Origin: Arthonia radiata | Taxonomy: Eukaryota > Ascomycota > Arthoniomycetes > Arthoniales > Arthoniaceae | Reading direction: 5' to 3' | Length of the DNA: 64,000 nucleotides | NCBI GenBank assembly: GCA_002989075.1 | Contig: PSQN01000016.1 | Span: forward strand, 992,001 to 1,056,000 | Shown here: piece after piece, positions 44,691-55,243 of the stretch | How positions within the stretch are numbered: position 1 is the stretch's first letter | How the letters are laid out: each line of letters opens with the position of its first letter | The notes under the pieces: generated by a model | Told to the model about the DNA's origin: nothing | Databases searched by the model: none | Seen by the model: only the letters and a program-made list of their open reading frames with translations | Program-made: the position numbers and the translations under genes

Positions 44691-45572
44691 AGGCGCTTGG
44701 ATGGCTCGAGAGTGTGCTTTATCCACACGCATGTTTCCTCACCACCTCAATGAAGCAGGTCCCATGAGACAATCAGCCGACGCTGCGCCAAAGAGCTTGC
44801 ACTGATAGGAGGAGGTACCTAGGCAAATACTCACGTCATCTCCTTTTCAGGACGCCCCAGGAGAAGTAGTATATCCAAGGAGTCTGCAATAGATTTTATT
44901 GTTTGACCATTACACGTGACATGACCTGTGATCTGCCCACGACGTCGCGGAGTCTAAATGTGTGGCCACTTAACCAAGTGCCGTGCTATGAGCAGTAGTT
45001 GATGCCCTGCGATCGTGTTGCAACAGGATATGCCATCGGCGGCAGGGTAGATCATTCCGGCGCTTGTTTTACCTCCGTCGCGGAACGGTGATGGCATTTG
45101 TGCACTGCCAACTGTGATTCGATTTGGCCCTCCGCAATACACGAAACAGCTATCATTCACCTAGAATAACGCCCTGCGTATATCGCATTGTCTACGCGCA
45201 TTGTTTCATGTTCTGTTGGCCTCATATCGCAAAGCGACACGTGCACCGCAAAGCTGCATAGGCACCACCTCAAACGATATCTCTCTTGCGTGATCGCACG
45301 CGCCCTGGCCTCACTACTATCCTTGACGGCTTGGTAATTCCGGCAAAGTCCCATGGCTGACTGACAAGGCAACAACCAAGCCAACATCCCCTTCTCAACC
45401 TCATCTCACGGCTCTCGGTGCACAGCCTCCGAAGGTCGTAACCTGGCACGGCACATTCTTGCACTGGCAGACCTCGCTTGACGAGAGATATGCGCTGAAA
45501 CCCTATGTTCTTGCGATCTGGCCGTCTTGAATAGACTGGCTATACAATCGAGCTCGCAAGACAGCGCCCGCC
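44691..45572. other. Intergenic, BYS1-like gene to CK2 beta
   Basis: About 880 bp, no gene or RNA seen. The last 200 bp are the CK2-beta promoter and leader. Confidence 0.5.
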
Positions 45573-46802
45573 ATGTCTGACACATCGCAGGCTATGGAGT
45601 CATGGATATCCACCTTCTGCAGCTATCTTGGCCACGAGTTCTTCGCCGAGGTTTCCGAGGACTTCATCGAGGACGACTTCAATTTGACCGGGCTGTCGTC
45701 GCAAGTGCCAATGTATAAGGAAGCATTGGAGATGATACTCGACGTGGAGCCGGAAGATGATGAAGACGAGGAGGACGAAGAGGATGAGGACGAGGACGAT
45801 CTGGAGCTCATGGATGACTACAACAGGCCGCCATCGTACAGGAAAGAGCGAAGAGCAGCCCGCCTTGATAAGAACGCGCAAGTCATAGAAGAGTCCGCCG
45901 AGCTATTATACGGCCTGATACATCAACGATACATCACTTCGAGACCTGGGCTGAGCCAGATGCACGAGAAATACGGCCAAGGCGATTTCGGTGTGTGTCC
46001 GCGAGTATATTGCAATGGCGCAAAAGTATTGCCCGTTGGCGTCTCTGACGTGCCTGGCACAGAGACGGTGAAGCTCTTCTGCCCGAGTTGTCTGGACGTG
46101 TACACGCCACCAAACAGTCGATTTCAAACGGTAGATGGGGCGTTCTTCGGCACGACATTTGGGTGCTTGTTCCTTATGAGCTACCCGGAACTCTCGGTCG
46201 GTGGCGCCCCACGCCCAACCATGAGCCCATCGCCGTCCGGCGTTACAGATGACAACAGCCTCAGTTCAAGGACGTCACACCTCTCACCCCAAACAACGCG
46301 ATCGCCCACCGCTACTCGCAGGAATCCACAACGTTCCGACGTGCCCCAGCCCGTGGAGATCAATGGAGTAACGACATCGAATTTTGGGCCTGGCCTTGGA
46401 GCCGGCAACATCTACGAGGGGCGAATATATGGGTTTCGAATCAACGAGCGAGCAAGGTCAGGTCCGCGGATGAAATGGTTACGGATGAAGCCGGATGACG
46501 TGCGGGAGCTGGACGAGGTCAAACGGTTCGAGTCCTTACAAGCTCAAGGCGAGCAAGGGAGCGGTGAACAAGCTCGTGTCGATGCTGAGGCTGGCGAGGA
46601 CGCGGGTGAGGACGAAGGAGCTGAGCTGGGTCGCACTGGTGCGAACGCGCTCTCACAAACGTCCCAGCAGATGGATGTCGACGCTGCAATCGGGCAGCGT
46701 AAGAAGGCGCCGATGCGAAGACGAGCAAGACGGCCGGACGACCAGGGGACGACAAGTCAAAGTCCCGCTGCTGGTGCGAATGGGATGCCAAGTCCAAGGT
46801 GA
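45573..46802 (+). CDS. CKB1: Casein kinase II regulatory (beta) subunit
   Basis: 409 residues, no intron. MESWISTFCSYLGHEFFAEV opens the CK2-beta fold. A long acidic run (about 59-82, Asp/Glu) corresponds to the regulatory acidic loop. YGLIHQRYITSRPGL and the zinc-finger cysteines 142, 147, 170 and 173 (CPRVYC, CPSC) form the dimer interface; FFGTTFGCLFLMSYPEL is the kinase-docking region, and YGFRINERARSGPRMKWLR follows a Ser/Thr-rich insert of about 90 residues. The last 100 residues are acidic and low-complexity. CK2-beta tetramers set CK2 substrate choice in growth, stress and clock control. Confidence 0.95.
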   Translation: MSDTSQAMESWISTFCSYLGHEFFAEVSEDFIEDDFNLTGLSSQVPMYKEALEMILDVEPEDDEDEEDEEDEDEDDLELMDDYNRPPSYRKERRAARLDKNAQVIEESAELLYGLIHQRYITSRPGLSQMHEKYGQGDFGVCPRVYCNGAKVLPVGVSDVPGTETVKLFCPSCLDVYTPPNSRFQTVDGAFFGTTFGCLFLMSYPELSVGGAPRPTMSPSPSGVTDDNSLSSRTSHLSPQTTRSPTATRRNPQRSDVPQPVEINGVTTSNFGPGLGAGNIYEGRIYGFRINERARSGPRMKWLRMKPDDVRELDEVKRFESLQAQGEQGSGEQARVDAEAGEDAGEDEGAELGRTGANALSQTSQQMDVDAAIGQRKKAPMRRRARRPDDQGTTSQSPAAGANGMPSPR

Positions 46803-47202
46803 CTCGCCGGTGGAATCAGCGACCATTCGGGGAGAAGCGCCAATCGTAGGCGGTCGCCGGATGCTCTGATGGAGCGCCTGACTCTGCAAGAGGCGGAGAT
46901 AGCCTAGGGCGAAAAGATTTGTGACGCGAAGATTGATCGATGAAGATTAGCTACGGCCGGTGTGCATCTAACTAGGTCCAATGATCCAATGATGCTGATA
47001 ATGACGATGACGACGAGCGCACGATCTGAGGAGAGCATAGTGTCGTTGTAGGATCATGACTGTGGTGACACGAAAAGCATTGCGCCGTCGTCAACTTCTT
47101 ATGAACATAGATATCCCGCAAATTTACGCTTGGACGGTTGAAGTTGAGCACTCAAATTCTTCATTTCCTACTTATACTCACCAGCGAGCCTTTTCCTTCT
47201 CA
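46803..47202. other. Intergenic between convergent CK2-beta and GSH2
   Basis: 400 bp shared 3' flank; a short GATGA/TGACGA-rich stretch near 46990-47020. No gene. Confidence 0.5.
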
Positions 47203-48801
47203 TCAAGTATCTACTAGAAGAGGAGTGTCAAAGCAGCCATAGCCCTTTATAACACTCATCTCGTTGACAGATTTGCTCTTCGTCTTGAGGGACCAGCCGA
47301 ATTGTTCGTTGTACGAGATTGCCGATCCAAGCGTGTCCGCTGAGCTCTCGTGCACACCTTCAGTCCACATGCAAGCTCCGAAGGCGCCGAGCTCAGACGC
47401 TATGGGTCCATCAAACACGTCCATAGGCGATATCAGACAGCCATTGATGTTCGGCGGATGTATCATCTCCATGAGTACGAACCTTTCCCAGCTTCGACCA
47501 GCGTCTCTTTCGTCTCGCAGCAGGCCAGGAATATCATTACCAAATGTGTTGTGTCCACCGCCTTCGAGACAGGGTTTCAGCACAAAGCGCTCGCAATCCT
47601 TACCTTCCAGAAAATTTTCCGCGAGGCGTCGACCTTCCGAGCCGTTATCAAGCGCATACATTGGCATGAATGTGCCCTTTACCAACCTCGCCTCGTCCGC
47701 AGGTAAGAAGCGAGCAAGAGCTTGGGGCTCACACAGGGCTCGCTGGACGTGCTTCAGGGTTGCGAGGTGGCCTGAGACTGACGGGCACTTAATGGCTCGT
47801 GAGCGCTCGAGACGCAGCCGAGCTTCACGTCCTGATGATGCATGATACTCTCGTGGCTCGTAGCCAGCTCGGTGATATACTAATGACACCTCCCAGGGCA
47901 GATTATCAGCGTGGCCAACATCAGCAGCAGAGGGCGGACCATGCTCAAAGAAGAGGAGCTCGCTGGAGTCAGTCAACTGCGTTCGCTCCAAGATGTCGTC
48001 ACCAAATGTGAGGCGAAAGACGGGCACATCGAACTGCTCACGCAGTGTGTATTCCAATGGTCGCTCATCGCAAATGTTTACGTTGAATGGCTGGACAATC
48101 ATGAGTACGCACAACCCTCTGATCGCCAGGCCTCTTGGTCTACCATAGTCACTATGCCCCTTGGCGAGGGCAGAGACTATGCCTTGAATGGTGCCATTGT
48201 GTGGCGCTGCACTACAAGACGCCCGGGCGGTGGGACACATGCAATCATACAGACCTTTGCGGCGCAGTGAGCTATGCATGTCGGCGACGATGTTGGCGTG
48301 GGTGCCTCCAGCTACGGAGAATGTGTTCACCTCCACCTGCTTAATGGCGGCAGCGTCCAAAGAGGCTCCGTGAAGCATATAGTCGCTTCTGAAGATGCCC
48401 AGACTGAGATCTTGCACGCATCCTTCCGCTTTCACTGCTTGTCTGATCTCCCACAGACATCGGACAAGGTCGTCAGTCTCGATCACACCTTTGAGGGTTT
48501 GATGCAGCCACTGGCCATCCTGACAGACGCTCGCGTACAGCTTATTGAAGATTGTTTGTAAAGATACCGCCTTGTTAAAGCACGAGCGGGGGAAGGGCGT
48601 AGGAAAGATTGAAGCGCCGATAGGTACTGCAGGCACCGTGTTTGGCTCTTCGTGGCGCACGAGCTTGATGAGGGATCCGTGCGTGATCTGATAGTCCTTG
48701 ATCTCGGAGACAAGTCCTTCCAGTTGCTCGTCGGGCAGGTCAGGAGGATGTTGAGCCACGGAGGCGATACTGTGATGGCATGTCGTATGCGCAGAAGCCA
48801 T
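47203..48801 (-). CDS. GSH2: Glutathione synthetase
   Basis: 532 residues, no intron. Conserved marks: SDYMLHG, the substrate-binding KQVEVNTFSVAGGTHANIV, the ATP-grasp glycine loop FVLKPCLEGGGHNTFG (near residue 405), FVLMEMIHPP and the C-terminal GWSLKTKSKSVNEMSV with VIKGYGCFDTPLLV. The enzyme joins glycine to gamma-glutamylcysteine with ATP in the cytosol, the second step of glutathione synthesis. The glycine loop reads LEGGGHN where I remember REGGGNN in well-studied enzymes; this may be lineage variation. The length is near 500 residues as usual. It is divergent from the glycosidase gene over about 670 bp. Confidence 0.93.
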   Translation of the reverse strand: MASAHTTCHHSIASVAQHPPDLPDEQLEGLVSEIKDYQITHGSLIKLVRHEEPNTVPAVPIGASIFPTPFPRSCFNKAVSLQTIFNKLYASVCQDGQWLHQTLKGVIETDDLVRCLWEIRQAVKAEGCVQDLSLGIFRSDYMLHGASLDAAAIKQVEVNTFSVAGGTHANIVADMHSSLRRKGLYDCMCPTARASCSAAPHNGTIQGIVSALAKGHSDYGRPRGLAIRGLCVLMIVQPFNVNICDERPLEYTLREQFDVPVFRLTFGDDILERTQLTDSSELLFFEHGPPSAADVGHADNLPWEVSLVYHRAGYEPREYHASSGREARLRLERSRAIKCPSVSGHLATLKHVQRALCEPQALARFLPADEARLVKGTFMPMYALDNGSEGRRLAENFLEGKDCERFVLKPCLEGGGHNTFGNDIPGLLRDERDAGRSWERFVLMEMIHPPNINGCLISPMDVFDGPIASELGAFGACMWTEGVHESSADTLGSAISYNEQFGWSLKTKSKSVNEMSVIKGYGCFDTPLLVDT

Positions 48802-49472
48802 GTTGGGCCTGTGTCATATTGCCAATCTCAAGCGACCTTTGGCTGTCAATTCATGTCAAGGCCCTGGGCTCAAAGCTGGCAGACATTCCTTCGACCTTGA
48901 TGATGGACGTCGGAGTGAGCTCTCCACGTCCCGAAGAAAGACAATGATCGCCCAAATCGGGTCGCCGTTAGATACCGACCTTCCCTTCCGGCCTAGCGTC
49001 GGCCGGCTACATAACATACTCTCCTTCGACTATCCCCCTTCCCCCTCTCCTCTCTTTCCTCATCATTTACGAGTCCTCAGACGATGCAAAGGTCCAGGTC
49101 TTTCGACGCCGTCTCGCGCAACCCGCCTGTCTCTATCTACAGTCCGCCACGCCATGAGCGACAGTTCCTTCTCACGGAAGCTGTCGGGCTCGTAGTCCCA
49201 ACAATCATGCTCGAATATGCGCGATGCGTTGGTAGCTCCCGCTCTCCACATGTTCCCCAGTCCATTCATGCGCCGCAAATCCGGCGATCCCTGTCATGCT
49301 CCATTGGTTCCTGCATCTGCCGGTTGTGGGGTACTTGGTATGCGTGGGATGTGACGACAGTGATGTTTTGATTTCACGGTTACTAAAGCTGGCAGAGTGC
49401 ACGACCGCGAACGCCTCTGAAGGTCTGCTCGTCTGCTCGTGACTGCGCCAGCTGCGCCGTCAGTTTACCAAC
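48802..49472. promoter_or_regulatory. Divergent promoter, GSH2 and glycosidase genes
   Basis: 670 bp. It has a CCCCTTCCCCCTCTCC-type pyrimidine run at about 49036-49060. No other element identified. Confidence 0.45.
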
Positions 49473-52400
49473 ATGACTGCGTTCACTTGGCTCTTCGCTG
49501 TGCTCGCGTTGTTTGTTTCCCGGACTACTCAAGACTCATTGCAGCCCTATCCTCCTGCTAGCACATCTACCAATAGCTTCCTCGACCACTCAAGCTATAT
49601 TGAGGGCTTTGCGGATAGCCAGTGGTATCTCGATAACATTCCCTTCGTTGACTTTCCAGATCAGACCATACAGGATGTGTACTACTACCGAACATCTGTG
49701 GTCAAGAGACACCTCAAGTATTTCCATCAAGGGCATGGTGAGCCCATACTCCCACGCAGATGGCATACTCCCCGGCTGACGTCCCTGCGTAGGCTGGCTT
49801 TTCACGGAGTTCATCCAGCCCGTAGGATGGGGTAGGCGCACACGCTTACAGTCTTGAGATAGATCGCTCATAGGCAGACAGCTAGTAAGGGACAGACGAT
49901 CCCGGACAGTGCCGGCCATCACATCCTGGAGGGCAGGTGGCTTCGAGATTCGTCATACGTGAAGGACTTGGTTCAGATGTACACGCGGGCAGGGGTTGAG
50001 CGCATCAGCTCAATCACGTACACGCACTTCGTCCATCAAGCGTTTGTCGCACTCATATCCCAAGCTCGTGGACATTTCGTGCTAAAGTAAAGACTAGGCT
50101 CTACGACTACGCTCAAACCATTGGCGACGTGCAGTTCTTGAATTCGCAGCTTCAAGGCATGATCGACATGTTCAATCTCTGGAACGTGACACGAGATCCA
50201 ATCGCCGGGCTTTACCATCGGACACCGCTGTTGGATGCTCAGGAGTTTAGTCTGCCCGGCTACGTAGTTGGCGGACCTAACGGTGGCCCTGTCGAGCAAT
50301 GGAACTCCATGCAGAATAACTATACAACCATCGATCTGGGGCCACAAACTTATCGTGTCTCCTTTAACGCATACATGGTAGGACACTCCTCCTAAGACTA
50401 GCCATCACTTGCAGTGGCCACAATTTGCAGTCTCAAGACATCCTGACTTGCCTCTTGCGAACCTTGCTGATGTCTTTCAGGTTGCTGCTGCACGCTCGAT
50501 CTCCGAGGTTGCGGCGATGTCGGGACAAGCAGACCTTGCGCAAGAGTGGAATGCGACTTTCGCCACGCTTTTGAATGACATGGAGACGCAGCTCTATGAT
50601 GATGACCTCAACTTTTGGATCGATGTCATCCAAGGCACCAACGAGCCGGTCGTCGGTCGGCAAGAAATAGGATACTATCCTTGGCGGTAAGCGCTTATGC
50701 TCTCCAATGTGACATACGAATGACTGGCATCGTGTCCGCTACCGGCGAAGACTTACGTTCCGCTAATGAACCTACATAGGTTTGGCATCGGAAGAAATGA
50801 GAGCAACATCAGAGGTCTTGAAGCCGGTCTTGACACCGAGCACTTCCTGACCGAGTTCGGACCGACGACGCTCGAACAGACCAATCCGTACTACACCGCC
50901 TTCAAGAACCTCACTTATTGCTGCCTCTGGAACGGACAGAGCTGGCCTTTCAGCACGTCCATCTACTTGCACGTCCTTGCTGACTTAGCACGCAATAACC
51001 TGAGTGAGGTCGCCACGCCCGATTTCTTCCAAGAAGCCTTCACAACGTACGTGAAGACGAATTACAAGAATGGCAGGCCCTATACAGCTGAAGTACATTA
51101 TCCGACCATCGACGCTTGGAGCGGTGACAATGCCAATCACAGTGAGAACTACTTCCACTCGACCTATATGGTGAGTCGCAGCTTTTCTTTAGACATCTCT
51201 TGCCGTTGGTCATAGGCTCGATGATGGCGAGGGCAGCCGCCCGGCGGATCTTCGAGAATTGCCGTATAGGGCTGAACTGGTGATGATGAGCTGACCGCGA
51301 TGGGCTATAGGACAATGTCTTCACCGACATCCTGGGCATCATGCCCACTTTTGACAACGTCCTGCAGATGCAACCGCTCATTCCTTCAAACTGGTCATAT
51401 TGGGCAGTCGAGGATCTGCCGTACCATAGAATGCTCCTGTCTATAATATACGACGCGGATGGGACGCAGTATGTGCCCAAAGACCGCTGGTATCTTTGGA
51501 AGACGTGTTCTGGGCTAACACTTCGCCTAGCTACCCGACGCAGCCGCACTCTCAGGGCTTCTCTATCTTTTTCGGCAACACAACACTCTTCAGCTCGCCG
51601 ACGCTGCCGTCTAACATTTCGGTCGCCTTGCCCAACAACACAGTTTCCGCTGATCAGACAACATACGTGAACATTTTGACGAATCCAAATGCACCATACT
51701 CACTCCCTGGAGCAAGCGCATCTTACCAATTCACCGCGCAGTCAGATTCGGCGGAGCCGTTCCAAGCATGGAAGACCATCGACAATCTGCTCTGGTACGA
51801 TCTAGTCCCAGACAATTATTGGACAGCGAACCAGAGCGCCACTCCGTTCACTTACCTTAATTACACGTTACCACGCAAGTCCCTCTCAACGCCATTACCG
51901 TTCTAATGCTTCCTTGCTAACATCTGTCGAGGCCCGCGTACTTTCGGATCAATATCATTGGCCGTCATCGGTGACGATCTGGCGGATCCAAGCAGCATCT
52001 ACACCGGCTCTCTCCTCGACTGTCCCGATGCCATGACTGTCTACGACACGCGCACCGGCAACGTGTTAGCAGATCGCACGCCATGGACAACATGCACGCC
52101 CAATGCCCTCAACACTGTCGAGTTTGACAGCGGCGATGTCACTACGGATGAGGTCGCCATAGTTTTCGTGGCCAAGATACAACTGACCATTGCCATCTCC
52201 GAAGTCCAGATCTGGGTCCCTGCGGAGACTGGCCCTCGCTACGAGGCTGAAGACAGCTTGATGGGCGCGTTCGTCGGCGGCTTCGAAGGCCGCTATGCTG
52301 GCGGGAACTCCAGTCTCATTCGTCCCAGCTTCAACACGACCTTGAGCAACGACACAAGCGCGCTCACTGACGGCGGCGTCATACTCGGCGACGGCGCGTG

Positions 52401-52713
52401 GATCGAGTGGGCGGGCATTCAAGCTCCCGACAACCCATCTGGCACCATCGTCGTGGAGGGTGCTGGAAGCGGCTCCGTCATCGTACAGGTCAACTTCTTA
52501 CGGAACACAACCGTAACTTTGGCCGGCGGATCAGCACTGCCGAATGCTATGGACCCGACGGTCGCGACGCAGGAGAAGATGATCTTGAGTGGGACCGGAG
52601 GGACCAGGGAGAACATCTCTGCTGAAGGCTTCGAATATTTGTATGGAGGCAATGTTGTGACGATTTGGCAAGGAGAAGGCATGCCGTTCGTTGATGCCAT
52701 CTACATCACCTGA
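49473..52713 (+). CDS. Secreted six-hairpin (MGH1-like) glycoside hydrolase with C-terminal beta domain, nine exons
   Basis: Exons 49473-49737, 49793-49831, 49882-50041, 50098-50377, 50481-50686, 50780-51170, 51311-51468, 51531-51874 and 51932-52713 sum to 874 residues with all phases matching. A signal peptide (MTAFTWLFAVLALFVSRTTQ) precedes an (alpha/alpha)6 domain: QDVYYYRTSVVKRHLKYF, AGHHILEGRWLRD, GLYHRTPLLDAQEFSLPG, GYYPWRFGIG, CCLWNGQSWPFSTS and HYFHSTYMDNVF-like text (here ENYFHSTYM). The last 300 residues are beta-rich with a galactose-binding-like region (YEAEDSL to DAIYIT). I recognise the fungal family, but its CAZy class and substrate are not known to me. Many N-x-S/T sites fit secretion. 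Intron 8 uses a GC donor. Confidence 0.8.
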
Positions 52714-53816
52714 GCAGCGAGCGTGCAGTTCGGAACGATACAAGGCGGCTCTCAGGACCTACATGAGACCTTCGCGTGATGGTTATCATTTTCTAGGATA
52801 GAATGCCATCCCGCAAAAGCCTAGTCACAGCACTGAGTGCTGCAGCGCGCCCTCGGGGCAAATTCGGCCCTGTGGCTGCAGCTTGGCGCAACTAAACCGG
52901 TCTTGCCACTTTGTTCGCAATCTCCTCCCTGTCTGCAGTTTCTGTGGATTGCGTCGTGCTATGAGTCTGCAAACTCTCGTGCCAGGCCATGTCCAGTTCT
53001 CGTCTCGTGATCTTTTGCTCTGGGCCAAGATGCCAAGACACAGTAGATACAGTGAGCAAGGCTTTCGCATCAGTGCCAATGATAAGACACGTTAGGCGAA
53101 CAATGCAACCTTTGGGAGGTCTGCAGAGTGTTCCAGTACCAGGCGAATCTTCTGGGTTCGCCAATTTTTCAGCTCAGAGAACACACCACGTTCAAGGCGG
53201 TGAGAATGAAGCTGTCATCTCCAACGACACGCAACGTCTCTGGAGTAGTAAGCTGACGACTTGCTGATTGGAGAGGCCCTCAGATGACACGAACTCAGCC
53301 CTGTCTTGCACGGCCTTCAACCCTTGTAAGGCGAGGTCTGGCTTAGAGTACATATATCGTAAAGTACATGGCCATAATAGCCTCGCGGTGAGGTCCAGGC
53401 CTGCAGGTAGGTATTTCACGCGGGCATACTTCGCTGAATCGTCGTAATCACGCCTCACCAATGGGCTCTTGCATATTATTGAAGAACGTCGCGTATCATC
53501 ACCACATGGCTTGAGGAGCTGAACGCAAGCATTGCCGTGCATGGCTCCTTCGTTCAATCACCTCACTTTGTGATCTCGTCGGAGGAGAGCATCAGCCATC
53601 AGCTTACAGTGCGATCGGTGTAAAACTGATGATGATGGAGGACTCCACCATGGCATTCACACCTGTGGTGCCTGCGATAAAAGGCCCAATCATTCCGCCA
53701 GCTTTAATGTCGTTGCTTTTAGTTCTATCTTTTCCATAGCCTCCTCATCCACCACCACATCGTTACACGTACTTTGGATACAACCCCTAACTACTCAAAG
53801 CATACTCATAGCAGCC
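52714..53816. other. Intergenic, glycosidase to conserved 425-residue gene
   Basis: 1.1 kb, no convincing gene. A TATA-like GATAAAAG lies at 53676-53683, followed by a CT-rich leader before the next ATG. Confidence 0.5.
53676..53683 (+). promoter_or_regulatory. TATA-like element
   Basis: GATAAAAG, 133 nt before the ATG at 53817. Confidence 0.35.
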
Positions 53817-55243
53817 ATGGCCACTCAAACCATCCTTCCTGCTGGCTCGACAAGCAAGGCCTCATCCGCCAACATCAAGCTTCCATCTTCGTTCAATATC
53901 CGCGCTCAAGACAGCAGGCTTGAGCAGAGACGCGAGTCTCCCAAGACTGACCCCGACCCACCAGTCCCGCTGGGTGTGCTTGAAGCCTTCACTGATACCT
54001 TTGCTGGCACCGGCTTCAACCTGATCTTCCGTCCCAACAGTGGGCCCCCTACAACCACAACCTTTTCAAACCCTATCAATCCCCCCGCCCCTCAAGCGCC
54101 GAGCGAGAACGTCCTCGAGCTGAACCTGACCACCGAAACCCTGTCCTTTTCCAAAGATCTCGGCAGCGTACCCAACCGCGGCCTCGGAGGCCAAAATGAC
54201 ATCTTCCTCAACGGCGTCCCCTACATCCAGGTTATCAACGATGTCAGCAATCCGAAGACCGGCAAGGGCGACGCTGATCCTCCTCAAGGCATTCACTTTG
54301 AGCCTGGTCTGTGGATGCGTGTGCCCGCGACAAATGCCGACCCAGTGCTGGGCGAGACGCTCGCGCGCATGGCATCGATTCCTCACGGTACAACCATCAA
54401 TGCCCAGTGTTTGGCTCCTACCTCTAGCTTTCCGGGCGCCCCAAAGTTTCCTGTGGTCGACATCACCCCTTTCGTGATCGGAAACCCAAACAACAAGATC
54501 CGCTTCATCGCGCAGCAGGTAAGTTGCAAATTTGGAGCAGTCCACAGTTCGTTCGCGAGGGATGGTTTTCCCCCGCTGCCGTGATTTCCGCGGCGTCCTC
54601 TTTAGATGACAAGACGGCAAACGGGGAGGTTTCATAAAGTGTATCATGCTAACACTTTGGCGTGCAGGCGTCTCGCACGGACACTCCCCGCCTCCCTCAA
54701 GATCTCAGCGCTTTCATTGCTACCGGCACCATCAGCCAAAATACACTCGACAACCCCAACTTCGTGTTGGAGCGTGCCAACGATGGCAAGAACATAACGC
54801 AGACCACAGTCTTCACTGTCTCGACCAACCCAGTCGTACCCAGCGGCGGCGATCCCACGACGACCAGCCTCGACGACGGCACGGCCAACATCGCATTCCT
54901 GCAGGGAACTGGGGCAGGCGCGAATGCCGATGCGGCCAAGATGGAGGCAACCTTCTGGATCAACGTCGTGCAGTACGAGATCGAGGTGCCCAAGTTCAAA
55001 CCTGGGGATGCCCCGCTGAGGATCAGGCCCGCGAGCCCGAACAAGTCCGTGCAAGCGCCGACTTTCGTTATCAATCCGTCGGTGGAGATCACCGAGCCGC
55101 GATCGATCAAGGTCTCCTCGACCGAGATCCAGTACTCGCAGGTGGTCAACCTCAACTTCGCAGGGCTGACCTGGCCTCACGTCTCCGTCGCTACGCTGGC
55201 TCAGACGCTCGACGTGCCGGTGTCAGACTCCGCCTTTCATTGA
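53817..55243 (+). CDS. Conserved protein of unknown function (beta-rich)
   Basis: Exons 53817-54518 and 54668-55243 give 425 residues. No signal peptide or membrane segment. Striking conserved-looking stretches: GVLEAFTDTFAGTGFNLIFR, LELNLTTETLSFS, IHFEPGLWMRVPAT, RMASIPHGTTINAQ, PVVDITPFVIGNP, then after the intron ANIAFLQGTGAGANADAAK, ATFWINVVQYE and a C-terminal NLNFAGLTWPHVSVATL. I have seen this motif set in fungal and bacterial predicted proteins, sometimes labelled heme-binding or peroxidase-like, but cannot vouch for that. It is mostly beta-strand by look. It is the last intact gene before the AT-rich repeat block, about 260 bp away. Start: ATG in CCATGG context. Confidence 0.75.
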
